DNA from: Methylocystaceae bacterium
GTDB lineage: Bacteria > Pseudomonadota > Alphaproteobacteria > Rhizobiales > Beijerinckiaceae
DNA length: 64,000 nucleotides
Assembly: GCA_009773555.1 (NCBI GenBank)
Contig: WSXZ01000003.1
Location: 1-64,000, forward strand
Reading direction: 5' to 3'
The first letter of the stretch is position 1; every line of letters begins with the position of its first letter. The position numbers and the translations under genes were made by a program. Of this stretch, positions 46,553 to 55,705 are shown piece by piece. Under the pieces are notes generated by a model, which was given only the letters and a program-made list of their open reading frames with translations, searched no databases and was not told the DNA's origin.

Positions 46553-47128
46553 ATGAGCGAATTGAGCGATACGTCGAACGATCGGGAAAGTCGGTGGCGC
46601 GCGCTGATGACATCGGCGCAGGACGGCGATCATGCCGCGTATGGCGAGCTCTTGTCAGATCTTTTTCCCGTTTTGCGCCGGTTCGTCGTGCGAAAATGGC
46701 CGAACGCGCATGACACGGAAGACGTGGTTCAGGAAATCCTGGTGTCCATTCACACGGTGCGCCAGACCTATGATCGCCGGCGTCCGTTTACGCCCTGGCT
46801 GATGACCATCGCGGCGCGGCGCGTCGCCGACGCCGCACGTAGTCGTTACGCACGAGGCGCCAACGAAACGACGGTCGATATTTTGCCTGAAACCTTTGAC
46901 GGCGACGGCGCGAACTCCGAACAAGAGACGACGGACGATCGCGAGGCGCTTCGCAGAGCCATGGCGATCCTGCCGGCTGGCCAGCGCCAGGCGATTGAAC
47001 TGGTCAAGATACAAGGTCTTTCGCTGGACGAAGCGTCTCAGGTCACGGGGAAGAGCGTCGGTTCGCTGAAAGTCGGAATCCATAGAGCCATCAAAGCGAT
47101 GCGGCAGGCCCTGGAGCGGATTGGCTAA
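46553..47128 (+). CDS. sigF: ECF sigma factor, SigF-like
   Basis: 191 residues. Region 2: LLSDLFPVLRRFVVRKWPNAHDTEDVVQEILVSIHTVRQTYDRRRPFTPWLMTIAARRVADAARSR. Region 4: ALRRAMAILPAGQRQAIELVKIQGLSLDEASQVTGKSVGSLKVGIHRAIKAMRQAL. It is directly followed by its NrsF-type anti-sigma gene, as in Caulobacter sigF-nrsF. It is divergent from the bufferin operon. Two copies of the SigF promoter consensus are nearby; none was found in front of sigF itself. Confidence 0.93.
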   Translation: MSELSDTSNDRESRWRALMTSAQDGDHAAYGELLSDLFPVLRRFVVRKWPNAHDTEDVVQEILVSIHTVRQTYDRRRPFTPWLMTIAARRVADAARSRYARGANETTVDILPETFDGDGANSEQETTDDREALRRAMAILPAGQRQAIELVKIQGLSLDEASQVTGKSVGSLKVGIHRAIKAMRQALERIG

Positions 47129-47132
47129 GCGG

Positions 47133-47816
47133 ATGTTGAACCGAGACCTGATCGAAACTCTGACCGCCAATTGCGCGCCCATACGCCCGCTCGCGCATCC
47201 GGCGTGGCGCGCGCTCGTTTGGTTTGCGGTTTCGCTCTGTTATGTCGCGATCGTGGTGGCGGCGATGGGGGTGAGGCCCGACTTTGTCGCCAAGATCGCC
47301 GACCCGCAGTTTGCGACGGAATTGGCTGCGGCGTTCCTGACGAGCGTCGTGGCCGCAGCGGGCGCCTTCAGCGCGGGCTGTCCGGCGCGCCCGATGTGGG
47401 AACGGTTCGTCGCCGGATTGTTCTTCTTGCTCTGGGCAGGCGCGCTTGCCGTTGGATGCTGGAGGGACGTCAACGCCTTCGGCGTGTCCGGTCTCCTGTC
47501 GCATTCGGACATCTATTGCCTGCCCACCATTCTCGCCATCAGCATCCCGGCGGCGGTATTGATCCTGTCGATGGTCAAGCGCGGCGCGCCCATTGCGCCA
47601 TTCGTGACGATTGGACTTGCCGCTCTCGCATCGACGGCCCTGGCGGCGGCGGCGCTACGTCTGTCTTTCAGACAGGACGCGGCAGTGTCGGTCTGCATCT
47701 GGCAGTTCGGTTCCGTCGTCCTGCTGACGGGAATCGCTTCGCTGTTCGGCCGGGCGCTCCTGCACTGGACCATGCGCGACGAGTTGATCGCGTCGTTTCA
47801 AGCGCATCGCCGCTGA
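47133..47816 (+). CDS. nrsF: NrsF-type anti-sigma factor (DUF1109), membrane protein
   Basis: 227 residues from ATG 47133, 4 bp after sigF. Six membrane helices with short loops (from ALVWFAVSLCYVAIVVAAMG to VVLLTGIASLFGRALL). Cys129 (SDIYCLP) and Cys188 (VSVCIWQ) are placed like the two Cys that Caulobacter NrsF needs to sense metal stress. It holds SigF at the membrane until a signal arrives. Family and mechanism follow established work on SigF/NrsF; the Cys correspondence is judged by spacing only. Confidence 0.92.
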   Translation: MLNRDLIETLTANCAPIRPLAHPAWRALVWFAVSLCYVAIVVAAMGVRPDFVAKIADPQFATELAAAFLTSVVAAAGAFSAGCPARPMWERFVAGLFFLLWAGALAVGCWRDVNAFGVSGLLSHSDIYCLPTILAISIPAAVLILSMVKRGAPIAPFVTIGLAALASTALAAAALRLSFRQDAAVSVCIWQFGSVVLLTGIASLFGRALLHWTMRDELIASFQAHRR

Positions 47817-47895
47817 CGACGGCTCTTCTTGGCTGAGGAAATCGCCGGCCGGCGCGGAACGGACGAAGAAAACGCATCCGTCCGCGCCGCTTGGC

Positions 47896-48162
47896 TTACA
47901 TCTCGGCGATCTTGCCGCCCTTCGCCTCGCAAGCCGCTGCTGATTTTTCAGGCAACCACCCCTGACCCTTGCATGAGTTCATGCCCTTGCAGGCGTTGTT
48001 CGCGGTCTTGCAGAGGCTCGTCCCCTTGCAGGAATTGATTCCGGCGCAGTGGACAGACTTGCTCATTTTTTTGGCGAGCGCCGGCGCGGGCGCCCCGCCG
48101 CTCAGAACCAGGGCGATCGCCGCGGCGGCCATTGAGGCGCCCGAAACGCTTTTGACGTTCAT
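47896..48162 (-). CDS. bufA2: BufA2-like bufferin precursor peptide, without its own bufBC
   Basis: 88 residues from ATG 48162 (AAGGAG six bases upstream; an ATG six bases earlier overlaps the SD). A signal peptide (ASMAAAAIALVLSGGAPAPALA) is followed by a Cys-rich core: HCAGINSC, GTSLCKTANNACKGMNSCKGQGW and AAACEAKGG. The repeated C-K-G-x-x-x-C units match the BufA2 peptide group, which MNIO enzymes modify for copper binding. No bufB2 or bufC2 follows: its neighbour downstream is convergent nrsF. The BufB at 45110-46036 may serve it. Confidence 0.9.
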   Translation of the reverse strand: MNVKSVSGASMAAAAIALVLSGGAPAPALAKKMSKSVHCAGINSCKGTSLCKTANNACKGMNSCKGQGWLPEKSAAACEAKGGKIAEM

Positions 48163-48228
48163 TTCCATCTCCTTGAAAATCTGCTCGCGGACGAGCGTTC
48201 CAGGTTCACGGGGAACCTACGGACGCTA

Positions 48229-48254
48229 TTCGTCGCCGCTACGAATAAGGTTAC
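48229..48254 (-). promoter_or_regulatory. SigF-type promoter of bufA2
   Basis: On the minus strand GTAACC (48254-48249), exactly 16 bases, CGAA (48232-48229). It shares GGCTGTAACCTT and GCGACGAA with the element before bufA1. The distance to the bufA2 start is about 67 bp. Confidence 0.88.
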
Positions 48255-48500
48255 AGCCGTGTGTCCCGAAGGATGGGCGGTCCCTTTGGCAGCCGCGCGG
48301 GCAAGAGCGACGCGCCCGCTCCGCCCTGCGTCTCTAAAAAGTCCGTTGCGAAAAACTTCTGCAGTATCGCGGATTTGATCGATTGGAGATCACGCTGATC
48401 AGCTGAATTCGGAGAAGATTAGTGACAGGCATATACTTTGCTGTGACAATTAATTCGATTTTGGGATCAGTTCCGCAGTCGAGAAAAATTTGGAGACGCC

Positions 48501-50312
48501 GTGTATCCACCCCTCCGCGGCTTTTTGCGCCGCTGCCATGAACAGTTCGCCGCCGATGATTCCGGCGCGGTCGCCAATTACATTCCGGAATTGACGAGGG
48601 CCAACCCAGCGCATTTCGGCGTCAGCCTCGCAACGATCGACGGCCATGTCTATGAAGTCGGCGACAGTTCCACGCCGTTTACGATTCAGTCGATATCGAA
48701 GGCCTTTGTATTCGCGCTCGCCCTCGAAACGCTTGGCCACGAGCGCGTCGAGTCGGTGATCGGCGTCGAGCCTAGCGGCGAAGCTTTCAATTCGATTCGA
48801 CTGACGGGCGACAACAAGCCGTTCAATCCCATGGTCAACGCTGGAGCGATCGCCTGTTCCGGTTTGATCCATCAGCATGAAGGCGACGGCGCTTTTGACC
48901 TCATCCATCGGACGCTGAGCCGCTTCGCAGGACGCGAACTCGACGTCGACGAAGCGGTGTTCGCCTCGGAACGCGCGACCGGCGACAGGAACCGCGCTAT
49001 CGCCTGGCTGCTTCGTAATTATTCGGTGCTCGGCGACGACGTCGACGCCGTCCTGGACGTCTATTTTCGTCAATGCGCCGTGCTCGTCACCGCGCGCGAT
49101 CTGGCGGTCATGGCGGCGACGTTGGCCAACTGCGGCCGCAACCCGCTCACCGGCGAGCAGATCATTTCCTCTTACGTCGTGGCGCGCACGCTCTCGGTGA
49201 TGACGAGCTCCGGCATGTACGACTATGCCGGCGAGTGGATCTATCGGGTGGGAATTCCCGCAAAGAGCGGGGTCGGCGGCGGAATCATCGCCGCCCTTCC
49301 GGCGCAACTGGGGCTCGGCACCTTTTCGCCGCGGCTCGACAGTCATGGCAACAGCGTCCGCGGTCTAAAGGTCTGCGAGGCGCTATCGGCGCATTTCGGA
49401 TTGCATGTGCTCAATCGCAGCGACGATGTGCGCACCTGCATCATTAGCGATTACAACGCAGCCGGTGTTTCCTCGCGCCGCAACCGACAGAATTTCGAGC
49501 TGGCGATTCTTCAGGAGCGCGCAAGCGACATTCGGGTGATCGAACTCGTCGGCGCGCTCTCATTCGCCGCAATGGACTACGTCTCGCGCAGGCTGGATGG
49601 CGAAGGGCCGCCAGGCGAGCTGCTGATTTTGGACTTTCGACGCGTTCCGAGCGCGACGACCGCCGCTGCGCGACTCCTGGCGGAAGCGCTCGCTGGCCTC
49701 GCCGCCCGCGGCGTCACCCTCATCGTCGCCGGCTTTGAAAAGGCGTCGCAGCTCTGGCAGGCGATACACGCAGAGCGCAACGTTCTGCCGAAGTTGCGTC
49801 ATTTTTCGCTGCTCGACGACGCAATCGAATGGGCCGAAGATCAGGTGATCTATCGCTATGGCGGCTTCGAAGGCCTGGCCAAGACGACCCATCTCAGCGA
49901 ACAAGCGCTGCTCGCTGGTCTGTGTTCGGATGAAATAGACCACATCGCGGCGATCGGGCTCGCGCGTGCTTTCAAAACCGGCGAGCGGATCATCGCCGCC
50001 GGAGATCCCGCGGCCTCGCTGTTCTTTCTGCAAAGCGGCATGGTCAGCGTGAAACTGCGCAGCGGCGCGCGATTGGCGTCGATCTCGCCGGGCATGGCAT
50101 TCGGCGAGATGGCGCTCATCGAACGCGAGCGCAGCGCAGACGTGTGGGCCGACACGGCGGTGCAGTGCCTCGAATTGCCGCTGAGCGCCTATGCTTCGTT
50201 TCGCAAGAGCCATCCAGCAAGCGGAGAGCTGATCATGCGAAATCTCGCAGCGTTATTGGCAAGGCGCCTGGTGCTTGCAAACGCCAAAGTCGACCTGCTC
50301 AGCGCCTATTGA
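48501..50312 (+). CDS. glsA: Glutaminase fused to STAS and cyclic-nucleotide-binding domains
   Basis: 603 residues, GTG start with GGAGA upstream. Residues 1-310 are a serine-dependent glutaminase: IPELTRANPAHFGVSLATIDG, catalytic Ser-x-x-Lys in FTIQSISKAF, FNPMVNAGAIA, and AKSGVGGGIIAALP. Residues about 330-440 form a STAS domain (ERASDIRVIELVGALSFAAMDYVSRRL and GELLILDFRRV). Residues about 465-585 are a cAMP/CRP-like domain (LARAFKTGERIIAAGDPAASLFFLQSGMVSV and FGEMALIERERSADVWAD). Hydrolysis of glutamine may thus be regulated by a ligand or partner. No DNA-binding helix was seen. Confidence 0.92.
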   Translation: MYPPLRGFLRRCHEQFAADDSGAVANYIPELTRANPAHFGVSLATIDGHVYEVGDSSTPFTIQSISKAFVFALALETLGHERVESVIGVEPSGEAFNSIRLTGDNKPFNPMVNAGAIACSGLIHQHEGDGAFDLIHRTLSRFAGRELDVDEAVFASERATGDRNRAIAWLLRNYSVLGDDVDAVLDVYFRQCAVLVTARDLAVMAATLANCGRNPLTGEQIISSYVVARTLSVMTSSGMYDYAGEWIYRVGIPAKSGVGGGIIAALPAQLGLGTFSPRLDSHGNSVRGLKVCEALSAHFGLHVLNRSDDVRTCIISDYNAAGVSSRRNRQNFELAILQERASDIRVIELVGALSFAAMDYVSRRLDGEGPPGELLILDFRRVPSATTAAARLLAEALAGLAARGVTLIVAGFEKASQLWQAIHAERNVLPKLRHFSLLDDAIEWAEDQVIYRYGGFEGLAKTTHLSEQALLAGLCSDEIDHIAAIGLARAFKTGERIIAAGDPAASLFFLQSGMVSVKLRSGARLASISPGMAFGEMALIERERSADVWADTAVQCLELPLSAYASFRKSHPASGELIMRNLAALLARRLVLANAKVDLLSAY

Positions 50313-50316
50313 TGTG

Positions 50317-50652
50317 CTACGCCGCGCTCTTAGGCGTCATGCTTGGGGCTGTGGCCGCCTGCAGGAGCATGGCGCGCGTCTCGTCAACCGAGAACACTCT
50401 GGTGAGGCGATTGCGGCTCAGATGCCCTGCGGCGACGTCCGCGATCTCAATAGCTGCGGCGGTGGTTTCATCGGGCGCTTCGAAGAGCGCGAATCCGTCA
50501 TATTCTGCGCCAGGCGTGTAATATAATCCGACGAGGCGGCCGCCGAAGTGCTCAAGAAGCGCTTCTGAAGCCGCAGCGCGGTCCTGGGGCGCCTTGATGA
50601 AGGTGGCCCAAGCGGCAGGGGAATAGGCAAACTGCGCCAGGAACAAGGGCAT
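50317..50652 (-). CDS. GYD-domain protein
   Basis: 111 residues from ATG 50652. Pattern: LFLAQFAYSPAAWATFIKAPQDRAAASEALLEHFGGRLVGLYYTPGAEYDGFALFEAPDETTAAAIEIADVAAGHL, the small GYD fold of unknown function. It ends 4 bp after the convergent glutaminase gene. Confidence 0.85.
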   Translation of the reverse strand: MPLFLAQFAYSPAAWATFIKAPQDRAAASEALLEHFGGRLVGLYYTPGAEYDGFALFEAPDETTAAAIEIADVAAGHLSRNRLTRVFSVDETRAMLLQAATAPSMTPKSAA

Positions 50653-50834
50653 GTGGTTAGCTCCTCCGTCCGGAGGCGGCAGTTTGCGCGTTTCGGCAAA
50701 GCTTGGCAACGCTGGGCGGGAGAGGCGCTGCACAGCGCGATTCGCCTTCCGCTAGCGCTGTCCTTACTGCGTGCCAGCGTTATGCGCCGGTCAAGAATGG
50801 CCGGTTCAATGCGAACGTCAAAACCGGAGGTGAG

Positions 50835-52031
50835 ATGCTGTTGACTTTTGTGGCGACGCGCGGCGGCGATGGTCACGGGAGAGTCGCAAGCGCATTGTTT
50901 AAAACGCTCGCGGCATTGGTGTTTCTCGCCCAATCAGCGGGGGCGCGCGCAGAGGGTCCATCCCCCGAAGTGGTTGTCTCCCGCCCGCTCGCCAGGACGA
51001 TTCCGCGCTGGGACGAATATACGGGTCGTTTCGAGGCCTTGAAGCAGGTCGAGGTGCGCGCCCGCGTCTCCGGCGCTCTGGAGAAGATCAATTTCACCGA
51101 TGGGCAGTTCGTTAAAGCCGGCGACGTCCTTTTCGTCATCGATCAGCGGCCGTATCAGATCGCGGTCGACAGCGCCCGTGCGGAACTCACGCGGGCGCAG
51201 GCGCAAGCCGTGGCGTCGATCCGCGATTATGCACGCGCTCAGGAAATGACGCAGGGTCGCACCATCACCGCGCGCGACGTCGATCAGCGCAAAGCGAGCA
51301 ATGATATCGCCAGGGCGCAGGTTTTGAGCGCCGAAGCCGCGCTTCGCAACGCGGAACTCAATCTGGAATGGACGCAGGTCCGCGCGCCGATCGCCGGGCG
51401 CGTGTCGGACCGTCGCGTCGATTCGGGCAATCTCGTTCAGGGCGGACAGGCGGATGCGACTTTGCTCACGACGATCGTGACGCTCGATCCCATTCACTTC
51501 ATCTTCGACGCCTCCGAGGCCGACTACATTCGCTATGCGCGCTCTGCGGAGCGCCAGAAAGAAAATTCGCGCCAGTTTAAAAATCGCGTTTCGGTGCGGC
51601 TTGCCGACGAGACCGAGTGGACCCGCAGCGGCGTCATGGACTTCATGGACAATCAGCTCAATCGGCGCTCCGGCACGATCCGCGGCCGGGCCGTCTTCGA
51701 CAACAAGGACTATTTTCTGACGCCCGGCACGTTCGGGCGCCTGCGCCTGTTCGGCGGCGACGTCTCCGCGCTGCTCATTCCCGATGCTTCCGTCGTCTCC
51801 GATCAGACGAGCAAGACCGTGCTTGTCGTGTCCGACGACAACAAGGTCATCGCCAAATCGGTGAGTCTCGGCCCCATTCACAATGGTCTGCGTGTGATCC
51901 AATCCGGCCTCGACGCGAAGGATCGGATCGTGATCGGCGGGCTCGCAAATCCAATGGTTCGATCCGGCGCGACCGTTCAGCCCAAGGAAGGCGAAATCAA
52001 GGAAGCGCCAGTCGCGGTCAGCGACCGCTAG
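50835..52031 (+). CDS. RND efflux periplasmic adaptor (membrane fusion protein)
   Basis: 398 residues from ATG 50835 with GGAGG. N-terminal hydrophobic segment (ALFKTLAALVFLAQSAGARA) for export. Adaptor pattern: YTGRFEALKQVEVRARVSGALEKINFTDGQFVKAGDVLFVIDQRPYQI (lipoyl-like), coiled-coil helices with AQEMTQGRTITARDVDQRKASND, then LNLEWTQVRAPIAGRVSDRRVDSGNLV. It connects the RND pump encoded next to an outer-membrane channel that is not in this window. Confidence 0.94.
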   Translation: MLLTFVATRGGDGHGRVASALFKTLAALVFLAQSAGARAEGPSPEVVVSRPLARTIPRWDEYTGRFEALKQVEVRARVSGALEKINFTDGQFVKAGDVLFVIDQRPYQIAVDSARAELTRAQAQAVASIRDYARAQEMTQGRTITARDVDQRKASNDIARAQVLSAEAALRNAELNLEWTQVRAPIAGRVSDRRVDSGNLVQGGQADATLLTTIVTLDPIHFIFDASEADYIRYARSAERQKENSRQFKNRVSVRLADETEWTRSGVMDFMDNQLNRRSGTIRGRAVFDNKDYFLTPGTFGRLRLFGGDVSALLIPDASVVSDQTSKTVLVVSDDNKVIAKSVSLGPIHNGLRVIQSGLDAKDRIVIGGLANPMVRSGATVQPKEGEIKEAPVAVSDR

Positions 52032-52051
52032 ACGTCGAGATCAGGAACCCT

Positions 52052-55000
52052 ATGCGCATTTCGCACTTCTTCATCGAGCGGCCGATCTCTGCGGCGGTGC
52101 TTTCCGTGCTTCTGACGCTTGCGGGAGCGATTGCGCAAGGCGCGCTTCCCGTCTCCGAATATCCGGAGATCGCGCCGCCGACGGTGAATATCAGCGCCAC
52201 CTATCCCGGCGCGTCGGCGGACGTGATCGCCGAGACTGTGGCGTCGCCCATCGAGCAGGAGGTCAATGGCGTCGACGACATGCTCTACATCACGTCGCAA
52301 TCGACAGGCGACGGACGCGTGTCGATCGACGTCGTGTTCAAGCCGGGCGTCAATATCGATCTCGCGCAGGTGCTTGTTCAGAACCGCGTCGCCATCGCCA
52401 ATCCGCGCTTGCCGGAGGAGGTGACGCGCTTCGGCGTCGTCGTGAAGAAAGCCTCGCCGGATCTGATGATGGTCGTCCATCTGCTGTCGCCCGACGGCTC
52501 GCGCGACCAGCAATATATTTCAAATTACGCGACGCTTTACGTGAAGGACGCCATCGCCCGAATCGACGGGGTCGGCGACGCGCGCCTCTTTGGCGCGAGA
52601 GACTATTCGATGCGCGTCTGGCTCGATCCGGCGAAAGTCGAGGCGCGCGATCTGACGGCGGGCGACGTCATCGCCGCGCTGCGCGGAGCCAATCTGCAAG
52701 TCGCCGCGGGCGCGGTCAATCAGCCGCCGGCGGCCTCGGCGGGCGCCTTCCAGCTTTCGGTGCAGACTCTGGGACGGCTCAGCACGCCGGAGCAATTCGG
52801 CGACATCGTCATCCGCGCCGACGCCGACGGCCAGATTTATCTGCGCGACATCGCGCGCATCGAATTCGGCGCGCAGGATTATACGCTCAACGCCTATCTC
52901 AACCACGACGTTGCGACGGCGCTCGGCATCTTTCAGCGTCCCGGCTCGAACGCCTTACAAACCGCCGAAGCCGTCAAGCAGGAGATGGAGCGGCTCAAGA
53001 AGAACTTCCCTGCCGGCGTCGATTACACGGTCGTCTACAACCCCACCGAATTCATCCAGCAGTCGGTGGACGAAGTTGTCCATACGCTGCTCGAGGCCAT
53101 CGTCCTCGTCGTCCTCGTCGTCATCCTGTTCCTGCAGACGTGGCGCGCGGCGATCATTCCCGTCGCGGCGATCCCGGTGTCGCTGATCGGCAGCTTCGCC
53201 GTGATGAAGGCCGCCGGCCTCAGCTTCAACACGCTCTCGCTCTTTGGTCTGGTGCTCGCCATCGGCATCGTCGTCGACGACGCGATCGTCGTCGTGGAGA
53301 ATGTCGAGCGCTATCTCGCGCAAGGGCTCTCGCCCAAGGAAGCCGCGCACAAGACCATGGATGAAGTCGGCGGGGCGCTGATCGCGATCGCGCTCGTGCT
53401 CTGCGGCGTGTTCATCCCGACCGCCTTCATCAGCGGCTTGCAAGGCGCCTTCTATAAGCAGTTCGCCATCACCATCGCGAGCGCCACGCTGATCTCAGCC
53501 TTTGTTTCGCTGACGCTGTCGCCGGCGCTGGCGGCGATGTTGTTGAAGCCGCATGATGTGGAGGAGGAGGAGAAGACGCATCGGCTGAGCTGGGCGCATG
53601 CGCCGCTTCGGCGCTTCTTCGACGCCTTTAATTCTGTGTTCGACAGGGTGTCGACGGCATATGGCGCGGCGACGGGCCGCCTCGTGCGGCTTGGCGTCGT
53701 CATGCTCGCCGTCTATGCGATCCTCATCTTTTTCGCCTTCGATCTGCTGCGCCGAACGCCGACCGGCCTTATTCCGCAACTCGATCGCGGCTATGTGATC
53801 GCCGCTTTCCAATTGCCGCCCGGGGCGACGCTCGATCGCACGGATAAGGTCATGCGTGCGGCGACCGACATTATTTTGAAACGTGCGGGCGTGAAGGACG
53901 CCGTCGTTTTCACCGGCTTCGATGGCGCGACATTCACCAATGCGCCGAACACCGGCGTGATCTTCGTCACGCTGGAGGCCTTCGAAGAACGTGCGAAAAA
54001 GGGGCTGTCCTCCGCGCAGATCCAAGCCGACCTTTACGGCCAATTGTCCAAGCTGAACGACGCCTTCGTCTTCGTGCTGGCGCCGGCGTCGGTTCCTGGC
54101 ATCGGCACCGGCGGCGGCCTTAAGGGCTATGTGCAGGATCGCGCCGGGCGTGGACTTCCCGCGCTCGAAGGCGCGACGTGGGCGCTGGCCGGCGCGGCCG
54201 GTCAGTCGGGAGAATTTACTCAGGCGTTCACGCTGTTCAACACGCGCACGCCGCAAATCTTCGCCGACGTCGATCGCACGAAGGCCGAACTCATCGGCGT
54301 GCCGATCTCGCGCGTTTTCGAGACGCTTTCGGTCTATCTTGGCTCGACCTTCGTCAACGACTTCAATGTCCTTGGACGCACCTACCGCGTCATGGCGCAG
54401 GCGGATGATCCTTTTCGCCTGACGCTGCGCGACATCGCCAATCTAAAGACCCGCAGCGCCTCGGGCGCGATGGCGCCGATCGGCGCGGTGGCCACCTTCC
54501 GCGACGCGACGGGGGCGTTCCGCGTGCCGCGCTACAATCTCTATCCGGCCGCCGAGGTGCAGCTCAATCTCGCGCGCGGCGTCTCCTCGGGCCAGGGCAT
54601 CGCGGCGGTCGAGAAGCTCGCGGCGGAGAAGCTGCCGCAGGGATTCGGCTTCGAATGGACCGAAATCGCCCTGCAGGAGAAGCTTGCCGGAAACACCGCG
54701 GCCGTCGCCTTTGGCCTCGCGGTGGTGTTCGTCTTTCTGCTGCTCGCCGCGCTGTATGAGAGCCTGCTGCTGCCGGTTTCGGTGATCCTCATCGTGCCGA
54801 TGTGCATTCTCGCGGCGATGCTCGGGGTCGTCTCACGGGGGCTCGATCGCAACATATTGGTCGAGATCGGGCTGGTCGTGTTGATCGGCCTCGCGGCGAA
54901 GAACGCCATCCTCATCGTCGAATTCGCCAAACAGGCGGAAGACGCCGGCCAATCCAAATTCGACGCCGCCGTCACCGCGGCCCGCACGCGGCTTCGGCCC

Positions 55001-55333
55001 ATTTTGATGACGTCGCTGGCGTTTATTCTCGGCGTGCTGCCGCTCGCCGTTGCGCAGGGCGCCGGCGCCGAAATGCGTCAATCCATCGGCACGGCGGTGT
55101 TTTTCGGCATGCTCGGCGTGACGCTGTTTGGCCTCGCGTTCACGCCGACCTTTTACGTGGTCGTACGCATCTTCGCGCGATATTTCCAGTCGGGGAGCGC
55201 CCGCGAGTCCACGCCGGCGGCCGCAAGGTCTGGCGAGAGTTTCGCGCAAGAGATCGGCTTGCACGAAGCAAAAAAGATTAATCTGGGCCGAGCCAAGAGG
55301 TGGCTCGACGACCTTCGGCGCAGGCTTCAATGA
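52052..55333 (+). CDS. RND multidrug efflux transporter, HAE-1 type
   Basis: 1093 residues from ATG 52052. Twelve-helix RND pump: FFIERPISAAVLSVLLTLAGAIAQGALPVSEYPEIAPPTVNISATYPGASADVI, NGVDDMLYITSQS, GIVVDDAIVVVENVERYL (proton-relay Asp pair in helix 4), and VLIGLAAKNAILIVEFAKQAEDAG. The C-terminus is longer than usual by about 40 residues with a charged tail. Substrate unknown. Separated by 20 bp from its adaptor gene. Confidence 0.95.
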   Translation: MRISHFFIERPISAAVLSVLLTLAGAIAQGALPVSEYPEIAPPTVNISATYPGASADVIAETVASPIEQEVNGVDDMLYITSQSTGDGRVSIDVVFKPGVNIDLAQVLVQNRVAIANPRLPEEVTRFGVVVKKASPDLMMVVHLLSPDGSRDQQYISNYATLYVKDAIARIDGVGDARLFGARDYSMRVWLDPAKVEARDLTAGDVIAALRGANLQVAAGAVNQPPAASAGAFQLSVQTLGRLSTPEQFGDIVIRADADGQIYLRDIARIEFGAQDYTLNAYLNHDVATALGIFQRPGSNALQTAEAVKQEMERLKKNFPAGVDYTVVYNPTEFIQQSVDEVVHTLLEAIVLVVLVVILFLQTWRAAIIPVAAIPVSLIGSFAVMKAAGLSFNTLSLFGLVLAIGIVVDDAIVVVENVERYLAQGLSPKEAAHKTMDEVGGALIAIALVLCGVFIPTAFISGLQGAFYKQFAITIASATLISAFVSLTLSPALAAMLLKPHDVEEEEKTHRLSWAHAPLRRFFDAFNSVFDRVSTAYGAATGRLVRLGVVMLAVYAILIFFAFDLLRRTPTGLIPQLDRGYVIAAFQLPPGATLDRTDKVMRAATDIILKRAGVKDAVVFTGFDGATFTNAPNTGVIFVTLEAFEERAKKGLSSAQIQADLYGQLSKLNDAFVFVLAPASVPGIGTGGGLKGYVQDRAGRGLPALEGATWALAGAAGQSGEFTQAFTLFNTRTPQIFADVDRTKAELIGVPISRVFETLSVYLGSTFVNDFNVLGRTYRVMAQADDPFRLTLRDIANLKTRSASGAMAPIGAVATFRDATGAFRVPRYNLYPAAEVQLNLARGVSSGQGIAAVEKLAAEKLPQGFGFEWTEIALQEKLAGNTAAVAFGLAVVFVFLLLAALYESLLLPVSVILIVPMCILAAMLGVVSRGLDRNILVEIGLVVLIGLAAKNAILIVEFAKQAEDAGQSKFDAAVTAARTRLRPILMTSLAFILGVLPLAVAQGAGAEMRQSIGTAVFFGMLGVTLFGLAFTPTFYVVVRIFARYFQSGSARESTPAAARSGESFAQEIGLHEAKKINLGRAKRWLDDLRRRLQ

Positions 55334-55368
55334 CCCAAGCGCGGCGCAGAGCCGCGCCTGGCGCAGAC

Positions 55369-55629
55369 TTATTGGAAATGTTCTTCGCGCAGCTTCGTGC
55401 TCTGCGTCGGGGCGAATTCGCGACGGCAGGCGGGGCTCAATCGCGCGATGTTCTGCTGCAGACAGGACTCGATCTCATCGACGAAGGGAATGTCGGAGCT
55501 GCAAAATCTCATGGCGTCGCCCATGCAGTCGGAACGCTCCTGAGTTGTGCCCTGAGCCGAGGCGGGCGTCGCGGCGGCGAACGCCAAGAGAAACGGGAAG
55601 AGAAACGAGAACGGAATGAGCTTACGCAT
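55369..55629 (-). CDS. Exported Cys-rich-repeat protein
   Basis: 86 residues from ATG 55629. A signal peptide (LIPFSFLFPFLLAFAAATPASA) is followed by one repeat of the type CMGDAMRFCSSDIPFVDEIESCLQQNIARLSPACRREF, the Cys-rich GLG1-like motif seen in many small Rhizobiales exported proteins. Probably periplasmic with disulfides. Function unknown. Confidence 0.82.
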   Translation of the reverse strand: MRKLIPFSFLFPFLLAFAAATPASAQGTTQERSDCMGDAMRFCSSDIPFVDEIESCLQQNIARLSPACRREFAPTQSTKLREEHFQ

Positions 55630-55705
55630 GTTGATCCTTTCACACCTAAGCGTCTGTGATGCGCAAATATAAGCGTAGAACCGTTCTTGAGAAAAGCAAA
55701 GCGGT

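Noticed and set aside
47171-47836. 221-residue frame inside nrsF
   Set aside because: Overlapping frame, Arg-rich and without membrane helices; nrsF in the other frame matches its family.
53140-53364. Short frames inside the RND transporter gene
   Set aside because: Shadows of the long transporter reading frame.
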